From assembly GCA_964510515.1 (NCBI GenBank), contig CAZEAU010000014.1, positions 1 through 62,215 of the forward strand: DNA of 62,215 bases, written 5' to 3'. This DNA is from SURF-21 sp964510515 (GTDB taxonomy: Bacteria > Actinomycetota > Geothermincolia > Geothermincolales > RBG-13-55-18). How positions within the stretch are numbered: the stretch's first letter is position 1; every line of letters starts with the position of its first letter. The position numbers were made by a program, and so were the translations under genes. The notes beneath the pieces were generated by a model that was given only the letters and a program-made list of their open reading frames with translations, was not told the origin of the DNA and did no database searches. Positions 8,112 to 18,100 of this stretch are shown here, in pieces.

Positions 8112-9089
8112 ATGCAAGCGGTAGCCGAGGAGAGACCCAGGCACTTGTTCCGCCTTCTGGAGGGCGCCTTCATGCTCCAGTACCACCTCACCAGGGCGCT
8201 GTCCCGCGTTTTGCCTCCCGCCGTGCTCTACCTCATACCCAAGGCCATGGGCGCGGCTTTCTTCTACGCCAGGCCCGGCATGCGCCGCAGGCTGCTGCGC
8301 AAGATAAGCGACGCCATGCCGGAGGCCGCCGGTGCGCGCCGCCTCAATCGCCTGGGCCGCGAGGCCTGCAGCAGCATCTTCATGCCCCTCTTCGACATCT
8401 TCACCCTGGCGCGGCACGGGGACCGCTACCTGCGCGGACTGAGGGTGGAGGGGATGGAACTGGTGGAGGAGGCGGAAGCGGAGGGCAAGGGCCTCATCCT
8501 CACCACCGTGCATAGCGGCGGCATCGCCATCATGCACGCGGTGATGGCGCGCCTGGGCAAACCCTACACCCCCATCGCCCTCGACCCCCGGGATACGGCC
8601 ATGCCCCGCTACGTCGAGACCCTGGAGTTCTGCGGCGGCATCCTGGGCTGCGACCCGGAGGAGCCCGCTTTCTTCCTGGGTGAGGACATCATCCCCAGGG
8701 TGCGGGAGCACCTCCGGGCGGGGAAACGCATCGGCCTGGCCTTCGACGTCGCGGGCAGCGGCATCGTGGACTTCTTCGGCAGGCCCGCCGCCCTCGCCAG
8801 CGGCGTGGCCCATTTCGCCTACGACTCCGGCGCCCCCGTCGCCTGCTTTTCCCTGCGGCGAGGCAAGGGGCCCTACGACAACCTCCTCAAGTTCTCCGGC
8901 GTGGTCCGCTGCGATACCTCCGCGGAGCGCGGGAGCGAGGTCGCGCGTGCCTTGCAGGAGATTGCCGGGCACGGCGAGGACGTGATACGCGAGGCGCCCG
9001 GCCAGTGGATGAGCTGGTTCGGGCTGTGGAGCTTCTGGGACAGCGCCCGCGAGCTGGCGACAAAGAAGGCGGGGGGGCGGGGGCGTTGA
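8112..9089 (+). CDS. LpxL/HtrB-like lysophospholipid acyltransferase family protein
   Basis: A 325-residue protein with the architecture of the LpxL/HtrB and PatA acyltransferase family. An N-terminal hydrophobic region precedes a catalytic block at LILTTVHSGGIAIMHAVMARLG. A later region (DFFGRPAALASGVAHFAYDSGAPV) resembles the family substrate-binding motif with FFGR. In diderms the family acylates lipid A; in actinobacteria it acylates phosphatidylinositol mannosides. With no lipid A genes in view, a glycolipid acyl acceptor is the more cautious guess. AGGAG stands 6 nt before the ATG. Its TGA overlaps the next gene's ATG by one base (TGATG), implying coupling with the methyltransferase. 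Confidence 0.82.
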   Translation: MQAVAEERPRHLFRLLEGAFMLQYHLTRALSRVLPPAVLYLIPKAMGAAFFYARPGMRRRLLRKISDAMPEAAGARRLNRLGREACSSIFMPLFDIFTLARHGDRYLRGLRVEGMELVEEAEAEGKGLILTTVHSGGIAIMHAVMARLGKPYTPIALDPRDTAMPRYVETLEFCGGILGCDPEEPAFFLGEDIIPRVREHLRAGKRIGLAFDVAGSGIVDFFGRPAALASGVAHFAYDSGAPVACFSLRRGKGPYDNLLKFSGVVRCDTSAERGSEVARALQEIAGHGEDVIREAPGQWMSWFGLWSFWDSARELATKKAGGRGR

Positions 9090-10057
9090 TGCACGCAGCC
9101 GAACGCATCCTGCGCTGCCCCGCCTGCAAGAGCCCCCTGCAGGGCGCCGGCGACACCGGGCTCATGTGCCGGGCTTGCGCGACCGCCTACGGAAAGCTCA
9201 ACGGCATGTGGGACCTCATACCCTACGGCTCCTCCGGGCTCAAGCTCTCCGAGCGCGAACACTACACGGAGAAGATAGCCTACTACAAGGACATGCATGC
9301 CACCTGGTGCGGGAGCCCTTTCTACCGCCACTACCATGCCTCCTTCCTCGCCGAGCTGCGCGCGCTGCCCGCGGGGTCGCTCATCCTGGAGACGGGCTGC
9401 GGGCTGGGGCGCGACGGGCTGGAACTGCTGCGCTCGGGCTACCGCGTGGTGGAGACGGATATCGCCCCGGGTTCGCTGGCGGAGGCCCGCCGCCTGCACG
9501 GCGAGGAGGGTTTCTCCCATTCCTCGGCACATCTCCTCGCCGACGCGGAAAACCTCCCCTTCGCCGACGCCTCCTTCGACGGCGCTTTCACCGTCGCCTC
9601 CCTGCATCACCTGCCCGACCCGCTCGCCGCGCTGGCCGAGATAAGGCGAGTGCTCCGCCCGGGCGGCCTCTTCGCCCTGGGCACGGAGCCCAACAGCTGG
9701 CAGAATCACACCATCTACCCCCTGGGCAAGCTGCTGCTGGCCGCGGCGAATCGCATCGCCGGCAGAGCCGTCGTCCCGGCGGACAAGGTCTCCGAGGCCG
9801 ACAAGTTGACCGAGGGGTTCTCGCGCTCCCAACTGGAGGGCCTGCTGCGCGCGGCGGGTTTCGAGCGGGTGGAGCTCAAGCCGGCGGGCTACCTGTCCGC
9901 CGCCCTCTTTTTCCTCTCCACCGAGCTTTCCCAGATGATGGGGCGCAACCTGCGCCTGTTCCCCCTGGAAAAGGCGCTCATAACCGTGGACGAGGCCCTG
10001 GGCCGGTTTCCCATGCTCTCGCGCTATCCCTGGCACTGGAACGCCGCCGCCAGTTGA
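9089..10057 (+). CDS. Class I SAM-dependent methyltransferase with N-terminal zinc-ribbon (Trm112-like) segment
   Basis: A 322-residue protein. The first 40 residues carry LRCPACKSPLQG and LMCRACATAYG, four cysteines in a Trm112p-like zinc ribbon. The methyltransferase fold follows: motif I ILETGCGLGRDGLELL, an acidic end of strand 2 (ETDI), and motif IV region FDGAFTVASLHHLPDPLAAL, then RRVLRPGGLFALGTEP. This is the Methyltransf_11 type. The frame is open upstream, but the ATG at 9089 overlaps the preceding stop and starts just before the zinc ribbon, so it is preferred. It is coupled with the acyltransferase, suggesting both modify the same lipid or glycolipid. Confidence 0.87.
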   Translation: MHAAERILRCPACKSPLQGAGDTGLMCRACATAYGKLNGMWDLIPYGSSGLKLSEREHYTEKIAYYKDMHATWCGSPFYRHYHASFLAELRALPAGSLILETGCGLGRDGLELLRSGYRVVETDIAPGSLAEARRLHGEEGFSHSSAHLLADAENLPFADASFDGAFTVASLHHLPDPLAALAEIRRVLRPGGLFALGTEPNSWQNHTIYPLGKLLLAAANRIAGRAVVPADKVSEADKLTEGFSRSQLEGLLRAAGFERVELKPAGYLSAALFFLSTELSQMMGRNLRLFPLEKALITVDEALGRFPMLSRYPWHWNAAAS

Positions 10058-10502
10058 GTCCTCCCCGCCTCCGCTGCGGTACCCGGCGCGCTCCGGTTGC
10101 GACCCTGCTGCGGCGAGGCCATGTTTCAATCGCTCAACTTGAGGGTACCTTGATATAGAGCATGACTGACGTTAGAAATATAGCTATAATGATGCTTAAG
10201 ACGATGCGCAGCAGCGGGTGAGGCGCATGGTCGCAGGTAACAAACATTGGAGAACACAGACAGAGCGAACAAGAATCGGGGATGTTTGAGGACAAAAACT
10301 GGGGCACAAAAGGTGAAGAATCACCCGGGCGGATCATCTGTTTCCCATCATCTTTACATGCCGCAACGATAGACACCTTGACCCGGTCACCGTCCTCTCC
10401 CACCCCATCGGACGGCCCCGTCGCCCTGGTGAAGGACGAGGCGACGAGGCCACGGCGAGACGGCATGTCTGCGCCGCGGCGGTGAAGGATGCAAGAGGAG
10501 CG
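10058..10502 (+). promoter_or_regulatory. Intergenic region with candidate promoter for the polysaccharide genes
   Basis: About 445 bp without a supported gene. ATGACT (10162-10167), 17 bp, and a perfect TATAAT (10185-10190) form a sigma-70-like promoter, giving a leader of about 300 nt before the glycosyltransferase at 10503. The surrounding stretch is noticeably richer in A+T than neighbouring genes. A 67-codon frame at 10282-10485 has no clear ribosome site or recognisable product and is not called. Confidence 0.5.
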
Positions 10503-11711
10503 ATGAGGGTAGCCCTGGTACACGACTGGCTTACGAACCTCGCGGGCGCGGAGCGGGTGCTCCTGGCGCTGCACGAGATATACCCCGAGGCCCCCGTATA
10601 CACCTCCGTTTTCGTGCCGGAACTGTTCCCGCAGCTCGGCGCGGCCGAGGTCAGGACCTCCTTCCTGCAGGGGATGCCCGGGGCCAAGACCAGGCATCAG
10701 GCCTTTCCCCTCCTGCGCACGGTGGCTTTCGAGCGTTTCGACCTCAGCCGATACGACGTCGTCATCTCCTCCAGCCACGCCGAGGCCAAGGGGGTCATCA
10801 CGCGCCCGGAGACCCTGCATGTCTGCTACTGCTATACGCCCATACGCTATTACTGGAGCGGCTATCATCATTACCTGGAGAACCCCCGTTTCGGCGCCCT
10901 CAACCCGCTGGTCAAGGCGCTCATGCCCTATATGACCAATTACCTGCGGGTGTGGGACCGCTGCGCGGCGGACCGCGTGGACCGCTTCGTGGCCATCAGC
11001 CGCCACGTGGCGAAACGCATCCGCAAGTATTACCGGCGCGACGCCGACGTCATCTACCCCCCGGTGAACACCTCGTGGCTGAGCATCTCTCCCGACGTGG
11101 ACGATTACTTTCTCCTGGTGGGGAGGCTCATCCCCTACAAGCGCGCGGACGTCGCGGTCGAGGCCTTCAACCGCCTTCGCCTGCCGCTGAAGGTCGTGGG
11201 CACGGGGTCGGAGCTGGACGCCTTGCGCGCCGCGGCCGGCCCCAACATAGAGTTCCTGGGCCGGGTACCGGACGCGGAGCTGGGGGAGCTGTACTCCCGC
11301 TGCCAGGCCCTCGTCTTCCCCCAGGAGGAGGACTTCGGCATCGTGCCCCTGGAGGCCATGGCGGCGGGGCGACCGGTCATCGCCTACCGCGCGGGAGGAG
11401 CCCTGGAGACGGTGGTCGAGGGGGAGACGGGCATGTTCTTCGACCGCCAGGACGCACAATCGCTGCTGGAGGCGGTGAGGGGATTCGACCCCGGGCGCTT
11501 CGACCCCGGGCATGCGCGCCGGCAAGCCCTTCGTTTCGAGGTCGGCGCTTTCCAGGAGCGGATCTGCTCCTACGTGGAGCAGGCATGGACAGACTTCTGC
11601 GACCGTCCGGCGAAGCTCACAAAGACGGCGCACCTGGCCGGTGTGCCCGCACCTGAGACAAAGGCGGAGGATGAATATGAAGAAGCAGCTGACGAAAAAC
11701 GGGTCGTCTGA
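10503..11711 (+). CDS. GT4 family glycosyltransferase
   Basis: A 402-residue GT-B fold enzyme. The N-terminal acceptor domain begins MRVALVHDWLTNLAGAERVL, the usual GAERV signature. The C-terminal donor domain has VGRLIPYKRADVAVEAF, later PQEEDFGIVPLEAMAAGRPVIAYRAGGALETV, where the E-x7-E motif binds the nucleotide sugar. GTG at 10482 is also possible, but the ATG at 10503 has AAGAGGAG in place. The stop lies inside the next gene, which starts at 11677, so the two are tightly coupled. Its place immediately before the initiating transferase suggests an early glycan elongation step. Donor and linkage cannot be read from sequence. Confidence 0.9.
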   Translation: MRVALVHDWLTNLAGAERVLLALHEIYPEAPVYTSVFVPELFPQLGAAEVRTSFLQGMPGAKTRHQAFPLLRTVAFERFDLSRYDVVISSSHAEAKGVITRPETLHVCYCYTPIRYYWSGYHHYLENPRFGALNPLVKALMPYMTNYLRVWDRCAADRVDRFVAISRHVAKRIRKYYRRDADVIYPPVNTSWLSISPDVDDYFLLVGRLIPYKRADVAVEAFNRLRLPLKVVGTGSELDALRAAAGPNIEFLGRVPDAELGELYSRCQALVFPQEEDFGIVPLEAMAAGRPVIAYRAGGALETVVEGETGMFFDRQDAQSLLEAVRGFDPGRFDPGHARRQALRFEVGAFQERICSYVEQAWTDFCDRPAKLTKTAHLAGVPAPETKAEDEYEEAADEKRVV

Positions 11712-13275
11712 GCCCGAGGTCGAACTCACCGGGAAGCGGCCTGCGCTGCCCGCCGCGGGCATACCGCGGGAGGAGCTGATGGCCGTCCTCTCCGAGGCGG
11801 AGATGAGCCTGCTGGAGAGGATGCCCTCCAAGCGGGCCGAGGTGGCGGTGCGCATCGCCTCCCGCCTGCTCGTGGACGCATCGGCCCTCCTCCTCGCCGT
11901 ATGGCTGGCCTACTGGCTGCGTTTCGAGAACGCCTGGGTGCTGCGCATCTTCCCGCCCGAGAACATGCTCGCCTTCGGGGACCTAGCCGCCACCATGCTC
12001 CTCACCTCGCCCGTACTCTTCCTGGCCCTCAAGGTGGCGGGCATGTACGACACCCACACGCGGGTGCTCATCCTGGACCGCATCCCCAGAATAGTGGGGT
12101 CGGCGAACGTCTATCTCGTCTTCCTCTTCATCATGTCCTTCCTGTTGGGCTCCTCCGCCTCGACGCGCGGCTTCCTGGTCTTCTTCTGGGCCCTCTGCAT
12201 CCTGCTCCTCTTCGGCGGGCGCCTGCTCCTGCAGCTGCTCCTCCACCTCACCGGCACCTATAACGTGGTCATGCGCAACACCCTCATCGTGGGCGCGGGC
12301 AAGGTGGGAAAGGTGGTGGCGCGCAAGCTGCGGCGTCACGATTCCTTCGGGCTGCGCCCCGTGGGCCTCATCGACGACGACCCGCTTTTTACCGACTTCA
12401 GCGAGCCGGAGCTGAAGGGCCTGCGCGTGCTCGGGGGCTTGCAGGACATGCCCCGCATCATCGGGGACTTCGACGTGGAGAAGGTGATCATCGCCTTCAC
12501 GGACGCGAGCTCCGAGCAGCTGCTGGACCTCGCCTCCAGCTGCAACAAGATGGGGGTGGAGTGCTCCATCGTCCCCCGCCTCTTCGAGGTCATCACCGAC
12601 GAGATCAAGGTCAGCGAGATCGGGGGCATCCCCCTCATTCGCCTGCGCGATAAGAAGATGAGCGCTTACCGTAGATCCCTCAAGTTGGTCGAGGACTACG
12701 TGCTGGGCACGCTCGTCCTGCTCATCGTCTGGCCGCTGCTGCTGGCGACCGCGCTGGCCATAAAGCTCGATTCCCGGGGGCCGGTCTTCTTCCGCCACCG
12801 GCGCGTGGGCAAGGACGGCAGGTGTTTCGACTGCCTGAAGTTCCGCTCCATGGTGGACGGCGCCAGCAGCATGCAGGCGGAGCTGGTGGACGGAGACGAT
12901 GACGCCGAGCACGGCTGGCTGTGCTGGAAGGACCGGGACGACCCGCGCATAACGCGGGTGGGCAAGTGGATACGCAAGTTCTCCATCGACGAGCTGCCGC
13001 AGATATTCAACGTCCTCTCCGGCGAGATGAGCCTGGTGGGGCCGCGGCCCCACATCAAGGAAGAGGTGCAGTCATACAAGGACTGGCACAAGCAGCGGCT
13101 GAACGTCAAGCCGGGCATCACCGGCCTCTGGCAGGTGAGCGGGCGCAGCGACCTCCCCTTCGACGAGATGATCAAGCTCGACCTCTATTACATCGAGACG
13201 TGGTCGTTGTGGGCCGACTTCAAGATCATCATGAGGACCTTTTCCGCGATATTCTCCTCCGATGGAGCGTACTGA
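11677..13275 (+). CDS. Polyprenyl-phosphate sugar-1-phosphate transferase (WbaP/WcaJ-type initiating enzyme)
   Basis: A 532-residue membrane enzyme. Four hydrophobic helices occupy about residues 55-190. A Rossmann-like CoA-binding domain follows (NTLIVGAGKVGKVVARKL), then a further helix near 345-370. The catalytic bacterial sugar transferase domain has DSRGPVFFRHRRVGKDG, then FDCLKFRSMVDGA, SIDELPQIFNVLSGEMSLVG with PRPH, and GITGLWQVSGRSDLPFDEM. These are all hallmark motifs of enzymes that load a sugar-1-phosphate onto undecaprenyl phosphate, the first step of exopolysaccharide or O-antigen-like synthesis. ATG 11677 was chosen over 11671 because GGAGG sits six bases upstream. It overlaps the previous gene by 35 bp. 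A hairpin terminator follows. Confidence 0.95.
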   Translation: MKKQLTKNGSSEPEVELTGKRPALPAAGIPREELMAVLSEAEMSLLERMPSKRAEVAVRIASRLLVDASALLLAVWLAYWLRFENAWVLRIFPPENMLAFGDLAATMLLTSPVLFLALKVAGMYDTHTRVLILDRIPRIVGSANVYLVFLFIMSFLLGSSASTRGFLVFFWALCILLLFGGRLLLQLLLHLTGTYNVVMRNTLIVGAGKVGKVVARKLRRHDSFGLRPVGLIDDDPLFTDFSEPELKGLRVLGGLQDMPRIIGDFDVEKVIIAFTDASSEQLLDLASSCNKMGVECSIVPRLFEVITDEIKVSEIGGIPLIRLRDKKMSAYRRSLKLVEDYVLGTLVLLIVWPLLLATALAIKLDSRGPVFFRHRRVGKDGRCFDCLKFRSMVDGASSMQAELVDGDDDAEHGWLCWKDRDDPRITRVGKWIRKFSIDELPQIFNVLSGEMSLVGPRPHIKEEVQSYKDWHKQRLNVKPGITGLWQVSGRSDLPFDEMIKLDLYYIETWSLWADFKIIMRTFSAIFSSDGAY

Positions 13276-13310
13276 GGGCGCGGATAAAGGCGGCGAGGGG
13301 GTTGGGGGGG

Positions 13311-13346
13311 CCGGGTGGCCTTTGCGCCACCCGGTTTATCTTTGTT
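13311..13346 (+). terminator. Rho-independent terminator
   Basis: CCGGGTGGC and GCCACCCGG pair around CTTTGC (13311-13334), followed by TTTATCTTTGTTTATC. It lies 35 bp after the phosphoglycosyltransferase stop and closes the two-gene unit starting at 10503. Confidence 0.8.
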
Positions 13347-13491
13347 TATCTTTGCCGCGCCGCAGCTCGGGCGCATGGGCCTGCGCCATGCGGGCATGGA
13401 AGCCCTCCGGGCAGGCGCATGCCGCACGATCATAAGCGGCGGCGATACCCGCAAGGCGGCCTCCGCCGTGCCGGGGCGGGAGGGCTACGCC

Positions 13492-13518
13492 GTGAAACCC
13501 CTCTCCTCTGGGTATAAT
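13492..13518 (+). promoter_or_regulatory. Candidate promoter of the flavodiiron gene
   Basis: A perfect TATAAT at 13513-13518 lies 45 bp before the ATG at 13564. The best -35-like element is GTGAAA at 13492-13497 with a short 15-bp spacer, so only the -10 box is convincing. Confidence 0.45.
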
Positions 13519-13563
13519 GACCTGGAGGGAACGTGCCGTAGCGTCCGCCGGAGAGAAAGGGGG

Positions 13564-14748
13564 ATGAAGGTGAACAAGCGAGAGATCAAAGAAAAAATCC
13601 ACTGGATGGGGGTCGTGGACTGGGAGAGGCGCCTCTTCGACTCCCTCATCCCGCTGCCGGACGGCACCACCTACAACGCCTATCTCATCGAGGGGAGCGA
13701 GAAGACCGCGCTGCTGGACACGGTCGACCCCCCCAAGATGGAGGAGCTGATGGCGCAGTTCGAGGAGGTGCCCGCCATCGACTACCTCATCTCCCACCAC
13801 GCCGAACAGGACCACTCCGGCGCCATACCCCGGGTGCTGGAGCGTTACCCGCAGGCCAAGCTGGTGGTCTCGAAAAAGGCCAAGCCTATGCTCATCGACC
13901 TTCTCAAGGTGGCCGAGGAGGCCTTCATCACCGTGGAGGACGGCGAGACGCTCTCCCTGGGCGACAAGACCCTGAGGTTCATCTACACCCCCTGGGTGCA
14001 CTGGCCGGAGACCATGGTCTCCTACCTGGAGGAGGACCGCATCCTCTTCAGCTGCGATTTCTTCGGCTCACACATCGCCAGCAGCGACCTCTACGTCCGC
14101 GACGAGGGGCGGGTATACGAGGCCGCCAAGCGCTACTTCGCCGAGATCATGATGCCCTTCCGCAACGTCATAGAGAGGAACCTCGCCAAGCTGCAGGGCC
14201 TGGACATCGAGCTCATCGCGCCCAGCCACGGCCAGCTCTACGACCGGCCCGCCTTCATCGTCGGCGCCTACCGCGACTGGGTGTCGAGCGAGCCGCGCAA
14301 CCTGGTCGCCCTGCCCTTCGTGTCCATGCACGGCAGCACGCGGGAGATGGTGGACCACCTCGCCTCCGCGCTGGTCGACCGCGGGGTGGGCGTCGAGCTC
14401 TTCGACCTGACGGTGACGGACATCGGCAAGCTGGCCATGGCGCTGGTGGACGCGGCCACGGTGGTCGTGGGGGCGCCGACCGTCCTCTCCGGGCCTCACC
14501 CCGCCGCCGCCTACGCCACCTTCCTGGCCAATGCCCTGCGCCCCAGGGTGAAATACATCTCCATCATCGGTTCCTACGGATGGGGAGGAAAGACGGTGGA
14601 GACGCTGGCCGGGATGATACCCAACCTCAAGGCGGAGGTGCTCGACCCCGTCCTCTGCAAGGGCGCCCCCCGGGCGGGCGACCTGGAGGCGCTGGACCGC
14701 CTGGCCGATACCATCGCCGCCAAGCATCGGGAGAGCGGGCTGGGATAA
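13564..14748 (+). CDS. A-type flavodiiron protein (FprA family, O2/NO reductase)
   Basis: A 394-residue protein with an N-terminal metallo-beta-lactamase-fold diiron domain and a C-terminal flavodoxin. The iron ligands are intact: HHAEQDHSG (HxExDH), WVHWPETM, the aspartate in FSCDFFGSH, and APSHGQLYD. The flavodoxin FMN loop is VSMHGSTREMVDHL. Such enzymes reduce oxygen to water or nitric oxide to nitrous oxide and protect anaerobes. Electron donors are usually rubredoxin or coenzyme F420H2; neither is encoded nearby. The open frame extends upstream to 13315, but ATG 13564 follows GAAAGGGGG and gives the expected length. It is an odd neighbour in a polysaccharide locus and has its own promoter. 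Confidence 0.94.
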   Translation: MKVNKREIKEKIHWMGVVDWERRLFDSLIPLPDGTTYNAYLIEGSEKTALLDTVDPPKMEELMAQFEEVPAIDYLISHHAEQDHSGAIPRVLERYPQAKLVVSKKAKPMLIDLLKVAEEAFITVEDGETLSLGDKTLRFIYTPWVHWPETMVSYLEEDRILFSCDFFGSHIASSDLYVRDEGRVYEAAKRYFAEIMMPFRNVIERNLAKLQGLDIELIAPSHGQLYDRPAFIVGAYRDWVSSEPRNLVALPFVSMHGSTREMVDHLASALVDRGVGVELFDLTVTDIGKLAMALVDAATVVVGAPTVLSGPHPAAAYATFLANALRPRVKYISIIGSYGWGGKTVETLAGMIPNLKAEVLDPVLCKGAPRAGDLEALDRLADTIAAKHRESGLG

Positions 14749-15140
14749 GGGGCCGCGTTCCCCGACCACGTGCGCCCCGGCTCCGCTTTTTCACCGCCAG
14801 AATACGGCGCGAGCCGGAAGCGGCAGGCTCCGGGGGAAGCGATGCCGGGGGGACGCCCGGCGCCGCGTCCGCCGGCCCGCATCATCGCGGGCGGCATGGG
14901 CGTCCCCGTCAAGCCGGGAAACCGCGCCGCGGAAGGCCCCCCCCGCGCGGCGTTGCTTCGACCGCTTTCGCCGCGAGGGTGATCGTTGCCGCCATTTACG
15001 AAAATCATAGAAGAATTACCATATTGTGTTGCGGCTGGTAATATATTGCCAATAGCATCTGTGGATGTCCATGGATTAAAAACACGTCCTGCGCCGGGCG
15101 CGGGCGATACCCTCGTCCCGGGGGAAGGAAAGGAGCTGTG
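14749..15140 (+). promoter_or_regulatory. Intergenic region with candidate promoter for the giant surface protein
   Basis: About 390 bp with no supported gene. TTACCA (15016-15021), 17 bp, and TAATAT (15039-15044), with a TGG extended -10 element at 15036-15038, form the best promoter candidate. They sit in a short AT-rich patch and give a leader of about 90 nt. No terminator or known riboswitch was recognised. Confidence 0.45.
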
Positions 15141-18100
15141 ATGCGAAGCGCCCCTCCCGCCTGCACGACAGGCAAGCTCAAGGCGGCCACCGCAGCGGCG
15201 GTGATCGCCTTTCTCGTGGCGGCCACCCTCACCCTTCTGGCGCCTCCCCGGGAGGCGCAGGCGCAGCCCTCCCTCGCCGTGAGCAAGTCCTTCAGCGGCA
15301 AGCCCCTGCTCGGGGGAGAGGCGACCGTCTCCGTCACCGTGACCAACACCGGGGACACGCGCGGCTACAACCTCTCCCTCAGCGACGTCTTCTCCTCCGA
15401 CCGCATCGGCCCCGAGGGCAGGGTCACCTTCGTGTCCTGCAGCGAGTCGGGGGACGCCTTGCCGCCCTCCAGCGTCAGCGCCGACCCGGCCAGCGGCGAT
15501 CTCACCGTCAGCTTCGACAACTTCCGCGACCTCGAGCCCGGGGAGAGCGCCACCATATACATAACCGTGAGCCTCGCAGGCGACGACACCTGGGTGGTGG
15601 GCGACCTGCTAACGGACGACGTCACCGCGCGGGTGAACGACAACCCCGACGGCAGCGGCGAGTGGCGGGAGGGGACGGCGTCGGCCTCCGCGGAGGTCAT
15701 CCCCATAACCATACTCTCCAAGCATGCCAATCAGTCCACCGGGGTGGGGCAGGCGACGGGCACCCTGGCGTGGCCGTACACCTACACCATAGACGTGCAG
15801 AACAACTATGTGGGGACGACCGAGGATATCGTGGTCACAGACACCCTTCCCGACGGCCTGGAATACCTGGGCATGGCCTCGGGGGCGGCGCCCGACACGG
15901 TGTCCAGGGACGACGCCACGGGCATCACCACCCTGACCTGGCATGTGGGCGCCCTGGCGACGTCCGCGGGGTGGACGGCAACCTACGAAGCGGGCATCCG
16001 CTACGATTATTACGGCACCGACAACGGTGGCACCAACCGGCCCCACGACGATTTCGAGGGCGACCCTCCCCTGGGCGTCCCCATAGGGGACAAGAAGGGT
16101 TTCACGAACACCGCCGAGCTGGAGGCAACCTGGCTGGGCGCGCCCTACAGCGACAGCGACTCCGCGCATGTGAACGCTTGCTACGCCACCATTCGTAAAG
16201 GCGTCAGCCCCACCCTGGTGGGGAACGGCAGCGTGGTCACCTACACCATCGACTACTTCACCTCCGAGTACTACCATATCGACGCCATCGCCATCACCGA
16301 CGTCGTGCCGGACGGGCAGACCTATAACCATGACGCCTCTCCCGCCCCCGACAGCGTGCTGGCGGACACCCCGGGAGCGGGACAGACCACCCTCATCTGG
16401 AGCATCCCGGCCGAGCCCATGGACAGTGGCACGAAGCGCACCATCACCTTCAAAGCCACCGTGAAATTCCAGTGGCAGATTCCCCACAGCGCCAGCGAGG
16501 ACATCGTGGCCGGCGACTCCATGCGCAACGACGTCGATATCGTGGCGACCTGGCACGACGAGCTGGACCCTGCGCGCGAATCACAGACGACCTCGTGCGA
16601 CTCGGCGGCGGGGGTGACCACGGGCCTTCCCTCCATGAGCAAGCAGGTGAGCCTGGACGGCGCGACCTGGACGGGCGCGGCACAGGCCACGGTGGGGGAC
16701 GAGCTCTATTTCCGCGTGCGCTTCAACACCGCGGACGGGGCGAGCCCCCGGCGCTCCGATATACGCTTCAACGACATCTCGGTGACCGACTGGCTCCCCC
16801 CTGGAACCAGCTACGTGGACGGCTTCTGCGTCCTGAGCCACTCGGGCGCGGCATCCTTCCTCGACCCCGCATCGCAATTCGACGACCCCCCCACGCCGGT
16901 CTCCACGGCCGGGCTCAACGGCCTCAGCTGGTGGCTGGGGAGCATCGAGAGCGGGGGCTGGTGGCAGGCGGTTTTCCGCGTGCGCGTGGAGGACCTCGCG
17001 GCGGTGAGCCAGGACGCCGTCGTCAACAACCTGGGCAAGCTGGCGGGGGAGAACAGCTCCGGGCAACGTTACTCCAGCCGCGACGGGGCGGAGGTCTCCT
17101 ATGTGGAGCCGCGCCTGCTGCTGGAGAAGACCGCCACCAGCGTGCCCTCGCCCCTGCTGCCCGGCGATACGGTGCAGTACGAGATCGTCATCGACAACAG
17201 CGGCGGCGCGGCGGCGCGCGATATCCTGGTCACGGACATCCTGCCCGTGGGCATGCGGCTCTTCGACCCCACGCAGGGCGTCACCAGCGTTACCCTGGGC
17301 GGAGCGCCCTTGAGCGAGGGCAGCGATTTCGTCCAAGACTACGACGCGGACACGGGCATCCTCACCTGGGATTTCCAGACCGCCGCGGTGAGCACCTCCA
17401 TCCCCGCGGGAAGCCGCCTGGTCATAACCTACGAATCCAAGGTGGATCCCGGGCTGGGAGCGGGAGCCGTCCTCACCGACCTGGCGACGGTGTCCTGCAA
17501 CACCCAGGCGGACGGCAGCGGGCGCACTTATCCCGGCTCCTCCAACCCCGCCGACCCCCAGACCGACGACGAGACGGTGGTACTGGACGCGCTGAGCATC
17601 GCCAAATCCTTTGAGCCCGCGGGCCCCTTCACCATCGGGGACACGGTCACCTATAACCTGGATGTCACCGTGCCCCGCGGCATGTTCGCCTACTGGCCGG
17701 AGATAGTGGACACGGTGGGCGTGGACGGGGTGGAGTACATGGCCGGCTCGGCCGAGCTGACCCCGCTGTCGGGGACGCCGGTGACGGGAGCGTCTTTCGA
17801 CCCCGCGACCGACCCCGACCCCATAGTGGACACCGCTCCCTCTCCCGGGACCACCTTCACCTGGCACCTGAGCGACCCCATAGACAACAGCGCCCAGACG
17901 ACGGATTATGTCTTCCGCCTCTCCTTCGACCTGCGCATCACCGGCCTCGCCGACGGAGGGGGCTGGGAGTTCTGGCCTCCCGGGGCCGATGACCGATTCG
18001 CGGACACCGCGGCGGTGAGATGGAACACCACCGCCACCGGCACGCGCCAGACCGACAGGAGCGCCTCCTCCAACGAGGAGAACACCGATATCGACCAGCC

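Noticed and set aside
10282..10485. 67-codon frame before the first GT4 gene
   Set aside because: No proper ribosome site, no recognisable features, lies in the leader region downstream of a promoter.
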